From Aphidius gifuensis (Eukaryota > Arthropoda > Insecta > Hymenoptera > Braconidae), in contig NC_057792.1 of NCBI RefSeq assembly GCF_014905175.1, positions 8,928,001 to 8,992,000 of the forward strand: a stretch of DNA of 64,000 nt, given 5' to 3'. Below, piece after piece: positions 57,725 to 64,000 of this stretch; position 1 is the first letter of the stretch; every line of letters starts with the position of its first letter. The position numbers were made by a program, and so were the translations under genes. The notes below the pieces were generated by a model, which searched no databases, was not told where the DNA came from, and saw only the letters and a program-made list of their open reading frames with translations.

Positions 57725-58240
57725 TTAAGGTTGAATGTAAATACGAATTCCCTCTACTCGATTTTGCTAATTTTTTTTTTAATCGCTAGCTAGAACATTT
57801 CTCTATTTTATAGAATTTTTTTCAAATTTTTCAACCGTGAAATAAACTTGACCGATTTAAGACGGCCGTAAACGGAAAACCTACGTTTTGATCTGTATCT
57901 AAAAACCCCTCTACTCGAAATTACTAAATTTGATTTAGATTTGTAGTTTTTTTAATTACGAAAATTTAAAAAAAAAAATCATCAATTTCTACCGTGTTTT
58001 TTAGAAGATATTCAATCGCAAACGATTAATTAACTCCGAAATTTACTTCACTTTACTGCTGCAGTCGTAGTTGTGTGTGTTCGTGTAGGCCAGGTACACT
58101 CATACTACTACAGATGTGATAGTAACGGACACAGATTTTAGGCATAGAAGGCACCAATTTATTTTAAAAAAGCATGGGCTGGGGCGAGCCCCTTTAGCAC
58201 AAAAAAGTTATTCGACGATGGGACTTACATTCAACCTTAA
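57725..58240. mobile_element. TTAA-flanked MITE, GGTTGAATGTAA ends
   Basis: TTAAGGTTGAATGTAAATAC and inverse TTACATTCAACCTTAA, TTAA at both edges. Contains GGGCTGGGGCGAGCCCC, a short GC palindrome, at about 58,177. No transposase. Confidence 0.8.
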
Positions 58241-58389
58241 TTACTATATGCATCAATTTATATTGATATTATTTATTTATTGTATTATTATACTATTAAT
58301 TACCTTGACAATTAATATCCGAATTTAAACCAAATAAATATATAATTATGAATATTTTTTATATAATAACATAATAACATATATATATT

Positions 58390-59680
58390 CCCAAAAGCAC
58401 AATAAAAACGAAAAGATATATAAACAAAAGGTTACGTACATCAGCAAACATGTGTATGTTGTATATATTAGCATAATTAGCATGACAGAATTTGCAGGTA
58501 TGTGAAGTTAGCACATACATTATAGCACAATCAAACCGGACTATATCAGGAGTTACGTGCGAATTATATGCGTTTTTTGTGCGGAATCCGCAATTTTTGT
58601 GCGTTTTTTTTGTTTTTTATAGTCTGGTTTGATTGTGCTATAATGTATGTGCTAACTTTACAGACTTGGGATTCGCGCCTATATTCCAACAACATATGGC
58701 GCGCGCACCATCGATGCGATATTGAATACTATACTGACATATATAAAGGTTTTTTTACACCATCTAAATATGTTAGCTTTTATGCTCTATAGACAGATGC
58801 TTTTGGCAGCTGATTTTGATATTCAAAAATAAATCCTTTCGTAAATAATTTCGTAAATAAAAATATTTCATATTTCCATTTACATATCCTGTAAAAAAAA
58901 AACTCATTAAACTTGACGGAAAGAAAAATAAACAATAACATGTGACTTGGGAAAATAGCTTAAAATATCATTATTTAATTTGCGCCATCGATGCGATATT
59001 GGATACTGCAGTAAATATAAAGGTTTTCCACACCATCTACTATGACCTTGCACAATTTTATTTTTATAATGTTGTCAAATTGCTCTGGACTTGGAAACCA
59101 TATTGCTTTGATCTGATTTGGTTTTATAATGTTTGTCAGAGTGCAGTAAGGTTTTAAATAATCTTCAAGAAAAACGCAATTTCTGAAAATGATTTTGAAG
59201 TTTAAAAAAAAAGTATACATCTTAAAAATCTGTTTTTATTTTTTATTAAAAAGTTTCAATTAATTTATAAGATGATCAGAAGACAGAATAGTTTTCACAT
59301 CAATCAAATAATATATTCCAAAAGGCACAAGAAACAAAGGCACGATAAAGACAAAAGGATGTATAAACAAAAGGTCACGTTTATCAGCAGACATGTGTAT
59401 GTTGTATATTAGTACATTAGCACACCTGATGAGCAGGATTCGCGCCCATATCCCAACGGCATATGGCGCGCGCACCATCGCTGCGATATTGAATACTGTA
59501 CTGTACTGATATAAATAAAGGTTCTCTCACACCATTCTACTATTATTGCTCCATTTTATTTTATAAGGTTGTTGAATTACTCTGGACTTGGAAGCCATAA
59601 TGCTTTGATTTAATTTTGGTTTTTAATGTTTGTCAGAGTGCCCTGAGTTTTTCAGGAAATATCAAGTAAAACTAAATACT
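58390..59680. repeat. Direct duplicated ~0.9-kb segment
   Basis: ATATGGCGCGCGCACCATCG with GCGATATTGAATACT occurs near 58,690 and 59,460, and a shorter version near 58,983. ACATGTGTATGTTGTATATT occurs near 58,448 and 59,391. GAAAATGATTTTGAAG then GTTTAAAAAAAAAGTATAC occurs at about 59,185 and again at 60,750. Confidence 0.7.
58505..58658. mobile_element. Near-palindromic MITE, AAGTTAGCACATACATTATA ends
   Basis: 154 bp with almost perfect arms of about 38 bp (AGTTAGCACATACATTATAG; CACAATCAAACC). Absent from the related copy at about 59,420, which reads directly into GCAGGATTCGCGCC. Confidence 0.85.
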
Positions 59681-60739
59681 GGGAGTCTGGATGGGCATAA
59701 CACGTGCCGAGCGCTTCGAAGTCATAGGCCGTTGAGTGTTGCTGTGGTTCAAGCGGCTCAAAATTGGGTCGTCATGTCGTCGATAAATTAAAAATATTAT
59801 GTTTTTCTTCAAATAAACTTTTTTTACGATACTGTTTTATGAGATGTGGTAAAAACGAAATTTTTAAAAATGTTTTTAACATATAATTCTCGAGATTTTA
59901 ATATTTTAAATTTTGATTTCATTATGCTGGCCGATTAAAATCACAATTATTGTTTTATTTTTATTATAATATTTATGTCGAGGAAAAATTACTGTCTAAC
60001 TTGAATGAAAAAGAGTTTTAGAAATTTAAAATGAGTAACTTGTCAGTGGCAATATTGTTGAGCAGTATATCAAGTTTTTTTACAAATTTTCAGATTATTT
60101 TTATTAATTATTAACTGAGTTACTTAACAACAAATTGCGCGTATACTGTTTGTATTTTTATGGATATACAAACGCGCGAACATACGCGTTCGCGAGAGGC
60201 TGACGATCACATACATAGCCCTAACGGCAGCTCGCAATTTGTTGTTAAATTAATAACTCAGTAAATAATTATTAAAATATTCAGTACTAAAACTTCTTGA
60301 TATACTGCCAAACAATATTGCCATACGACAAGTTACTTAATTTTGAATATTTCTTCCTGACTTTCATTGAATTACCGAATTTTCCTCGACATTGAATAAT
60401 CATATATCAAAAATTAAACAATATGAATAAAAATTTTTGCTATAACTTGTAATCGGTAGCTTATAATGAAGTTACAGTCAAAATTTTCAAGTCGATTTAT
60501 TACTTTTTGTTGTCTCGATATATGATTAAAAGTATTTTTTCAAAAAAAAAAATTTCGTTTTTATTTTTTATCTCGTAACCACTACTATATAAAAAGTTTA
60601 TTTGGAGAAAAATATGTACTTTTTAATTTTATCGACGACTGTATTTTATTTTTAATTTTAATTTTTCTTATTTTCCACCCACAGCAACATAGCATTTTCT
60701 TGACTTCGAGCGCTCGACGTGTTATTGCATCCAGACCCT
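59681..60739. mobile_element. Long foldback MITE, GGGWGTCTGGATG ends
   Basis: Left GGGAGTCTGGATGGGC, CATAACACGTGCCGAGCGC; right inverse GCGCTCGACGTGTTATTGC, CATCCAGACCCTC. Nearly all of its 1.06 kb pairs with itself, including ACAACAAATTGCG and TACTGCCAAACAATATTG against CAATATTGTTGAGCAGTA. Inserted into one copy of the surrounding duplication. Confidence 0.8.
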
Positions 60740-60849
60740 CAATTTCTGAAATTGATTTTAAAGTTTAAAAAAAAAGTATACAACTAAAAAATCTGATTTT
60801 TTTTTAAATAAAAAGTTTGATATTGATTTAATAAAATGATCAGAAGACA

Positions 60850-62240
60850 TAATATATTTATCTGATCAATCATATTTTAAAATAATTTCCCGAGAAATTG
60901 GAGGGTTAGGGTTAGCTTTGTGTCGATAATATATAAACACGGTAGTTAATCTCGTTTCTCCCACTTTTTTTTTTTTTCTCATACTTGACGCGAGGCACTA
61001 CCGTGCCTCTTGATTTTTGTTTCATTACAATGTATAATTTATTTTAATAGAATGAATCATTTGTTTTTCAATATATAAAAATAATCGAATTATTTGTTTG
61101 GCTTCCGCTAAATCTGATTATTGATCGTTTTTGTTACTGAACGATGTAATCTTTTTTAATGTTTGAGTTTTTTTCTTATTGCCCGTTCGTAAGATTTTCT
61201 ACTATAAGGCCATATGTTTTTAAATGCATACATTCTAGATAGATCTGGAATCATTTGATTTTGGTAAAAGATGTTTTTATAAAAAAAAAAAAAAAAAGTT
61301 ATGCCTACCAACTATAAGATCTCTTGTAATGTTGTGCAGAGGGCTGCATAATAAGATTTTGATTAGCTTTGCCTTGATACATGATTTGGTGGCCAGTTAT
61401 CAAAATATTTTGAAGATCGGGAATACCGGTAATTAAAAGACAAGAAGTAAATGTTTCTCTTTAACTGAACCATCCACAAGTTATTACAATAATAATTTAG
61501 ACATTATCAATAAAGAAAACATCATAAAAAAACATAATATTTTTCAGCTCAATCGTAAACATAACTGAAACCCAAAAGCTGAAAGTCATCTTGAGCTTCA
61601 GGTAAAGATATTTGCTGATAATCATAATTTTGACAATGGTCATTCTATAAAGTGGAATTCCGAAAAGCTGAGATCGCACACATTGAAAGCTTCATTATCT
61701 CCTCCAGTTCAGAAAAATGCTTCTGGAGGCACCGAAATCTGAGCATGGCCTGAACTTACTTTATTCTGCGCTGCCTATATGTCTAATTTCTCTTATCATC
61801 CCTTCACCAAGATTGATCTAGTTATTTTTTAATTAATTATTGAAAATAATATTTAACATTGGCTCTTATGGAGATTTCAACCATTTTTTTCGGATAGAAA
61901 AAATGATGAAAAAGTCTTGAAAAAAATCACACATATACTAGAAACCGAGTTTTATTAATTGCGCGAAAAATTTTCATATGTTGATCGGTCAACTAATGAG
62001 AAATTAATTATAAACTTTACAAAAATTAGATGTGGCAATGTATGGCATGTTCAAACACACACACATACCCGCAATCCCATATATTGTATACGGGGCGCAG
62101 GCGCTTTACACTTTATTATTTTACAGTGTAGCCAAGTTTCACTTGAGACTGTGACGTCAGAAGCTCCCCGCAACACCCGCAATGAATTTGTGTATAACCT
62201 CCTTAAAGCAGTATCTTTCTTTCATGTAGTCCTGCCTAGC
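60850..62240. other. Intergenic, no gene recognised
   Basis: AT-rich. 61,959-62,017 resembles 19,317-19,375 in reverse. Near 62,050 a short CA run. Open frames (for example 61,959-62,282) lack recognisable domains. Confidence 0.3.
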
Positions 62241-63420
62241 TCCTACAAGTGGGACTCAGCGCATTTAGTTCACCAAGCATAGTGCCAGTCTCCCTTCCAG
62301 TCCTTGCCAGTCTTGTCACGAACTGGTCATGGTAGACAATGCCCCCGGCGCACCGGTAAGAGTTAACCTTCTGTGATGCCACTCAGCGCCTGACCTGTTC
62401 TAGAAGACTCCTGGCTTCTACCTGCCAAGTCTTCTTCTACCAAACAATAGGTCCAGATCCACTACTACTAGACACTACAGCGGCAGAGATAAGACACCCC
62501 CTAGGATCCCACTGTCACAGCCTATTTGCCACTATATCAGTGACTTCTATTTTGTTAAAAGCTTTTTTATATCCATAAATATATCCACAAGCCTATGGAG
62601 TAGCGCATCGACCAAATTCCCTAGCTGATAGGTAAACTGTAGACCATGCAAGGTCCACTAATCTGTATCTCATCTGTTGCAAACCTATCCAACGCCTCGA
62701 ACATGGAAGAAGCTGATCAGTCTATACGCTCTGGGTTGTTCCTTATCCGCCTTTCCCGGTTTGGGTATAGACACCTTCGTCTTGCACCTCGGTATATATC
62801 TCGACGTAATGCTCTAAAGGCTCTTAGTGCATTGATTTTCGGAGCATTACCGGGAGTACCCTATCTGCTCCCAGGCACTTGTTAGGTTCAAACTCATTTA
62901 CCGCCTATTTAACTCCATTTGGGGTTACCACATTGGACGCTGTTTCCCAATCATGGCGCCTCACCATGGTGGTTTCAACATATACCTAGGAAAGTTTTTT
63001 TCTAACAGGATTTCTTCCTTCGGTCCGAGGCGTACTCTCCCCTTGGAAGTCTGAATGGTCATTTGCTGCACACCCGTACCTGACAATCATTTTCTTGGGT
63101 GTTGTTGCGTTCGGCAGAACTTTCTCCAGGAGTCCCTCTTAGTCATCCTCACAGCCTGCTCAATTTCTATCTCTAGAGCTTTATAAGCATTCCAGCGTCA
63201 GGTCTTCTGATGCATGCCGGTTGCCTCTGCGTGGGTTGTGGAAGTAGCACACTCTCCGCTGATGTCGCTGTAGTCAGCTCAAATTGAATAAATCGATGAT
63301 CTGATAGCATTGGGTTATCAGATACTCGCTGATTTTTAATCTTATTCGTCACTCCCGGTGTGACCATCGATCTAACTAATTATTGCTCAAAAGTAAGGTT
63401 CATAACACCATTTAATCCTC
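62240..63420 (-). pseudogene. Decayed non-LTR endonuclease and reverse transcriptase
   Basis: GC-richer minus-strand sequence. In order: RVSDNPMLSDHRFIQFEL (end of an APE-type endonuclease, SDH motif, about 63,270-63,340), a linker, VTPNGVK then NEFEPNKCLGADRVLPVML (about 62,840-62,930; compare FKPxKSPGPDGIxPxxL), PKPGKADKEQPRAYRLISF (RT block, about 62,700-62,760) and HGLQFTYQLGNLVDALLHRL (about 62,590-62,660). Many stops and shifts. The R1/I-type family is the best fit. The part at 62,300-62,480 is shared with 12,270-12,480. Confidence 0.7.
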
Positions 63421-64000
63421 ATATTAACAAATTTACTGATCGATTTATTATCCGTATTTTATTTCACCTATGATTTTTGGCAGTAGGTAATGTGGTAATT
63501 TCTAGAGCGCAGTGCGAGTAGTTTGTTTCTGGAATTTTCACATTATTCCCACTATCCCTAGTGTCATAAAATATAGTTCGATACATGTGCCCAATCAGTG
63601 ATAGCCCGCTCACAACTTATGCTCATCCTTGTTCCTCCACATTCATTGTGGGCATACTCTCTGCATGTGCACTCGTATCGAAATATATTATGATGGTGTT
63701 ATTTTTAAATAAAATTTATATAAATTTGTTTTCATCGTGAATAAAACGTAAAAAAAAAAAATTAATTCCTTGAATTATTTTCGAGAGACAATGTAACAAG
63801 AGCAGCCTGCCACTCAGGCAATATAGGCAATTATGCAGTTTGAGAAAGGTAATTTCAATATTTTTAAATATTAAATTTATTAAAACATTTTTTTAGATAT
63901 TATAATCACTCTATACATTTTTAAATGTTAATTTTTAATATTTGTTGATAAATATTATTTAATTGTCGTATAACTTTTAATTAGATTTTAATACCGATTT
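63421..64000. other. Intergenic, no gene recognised
   Basis: AT-rich to the end of the window; no repeat or gene I can support. Confidence 0.3.

Noticed and set aside
57725..58240. TTAA MITE as the end of a zinc-finger transposon
   Set aside because: Both TTAA ends are present within 516 bp, so the element closes without the zinc-finger relic; a link is not shown.

Overview
AT-rich eukaryotic DNA with long introns, dense small transposons and one spliced gene of animal type. The protein (DEP, R7H/DHEX, GGL and RGS domains) and the hymenopteran-like repeat content point to an insect, most likely a hymenopteran such as a parasitoid wasp. The species assignment is inference. No bacterial, organellar or viral gene is visible.

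The only intact host gene I can support is an R7-family regulator of G-protein signalling (RGS7-like) on the + strand. I traced twelve coding exons from 21,933 to 40,920. All splice phases are compatible and the total is 2,430 nt (809 codons plus stop). The first exon lies in a small GC-rich island. The last, 61-nt exon depends on a GTAAGT donor that overlaps an in-frame TAA stop, so intron retention would give a 790-residue form. The long tail after the RGS domain carries two VCPW(D/E)D motifs, at its start and near its end.

1-8.9 kb: foldback-like arrays of a ~145-bp repeat in opposite orientations (1-960 and 2,640-3,925); a broken non-LTR ORF1 (3,924-4,436, minus); a 5'-truncated non-LTR copy with RNase H, poly(A) and a 12-bp target duplication (5,419-6,933, minus); and a reverse-transcriptase fragment split by a TIR element (8,120-8,664).

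8.9-21.6 kb: nested TIR elements, exact 112-bp and ~64-bp tandem arrays, and several tRNA-like segments. A degraded non-LTR fragment and a possible non-coding exon (18,100-18,246) also lie here.

21.9-40.9 kb: the RGS gene. Its introns hold three hAT-type MITEs (two with clear 8-bp duplications and one nested in another element), a broken Helitron helicase, and elements with 2-bp duplications. The coding exons are clean.

41-64 kb: gene-poor. It holds TTAA-flanked MITEs, large nested foldback-type elements (47,270-50,192; 52,078-54,705; 59,681-60,739), a decayed C2H2 zinc-finger sequence (minus, ~57.0-57.7 kb) and a decayed non-LTR endonuclease/RT (minus, ~62.2-63.4 kb).

The most unusual feature is a class of non-autonomous elements that share a building plan but not their interiors. 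Their short termini fall in two groups (CACTGAGARAAA-like and CCCTGGTRGAAAT-like). Most complete copies are flanked by a 2-bp repeat of varying sequence (TA, TG, CG, CC, CA, AG, AT). The interiors are inverted arms of a short iterated word that differs from element to element, and several carry a tRNA-like A-box/B-box core.
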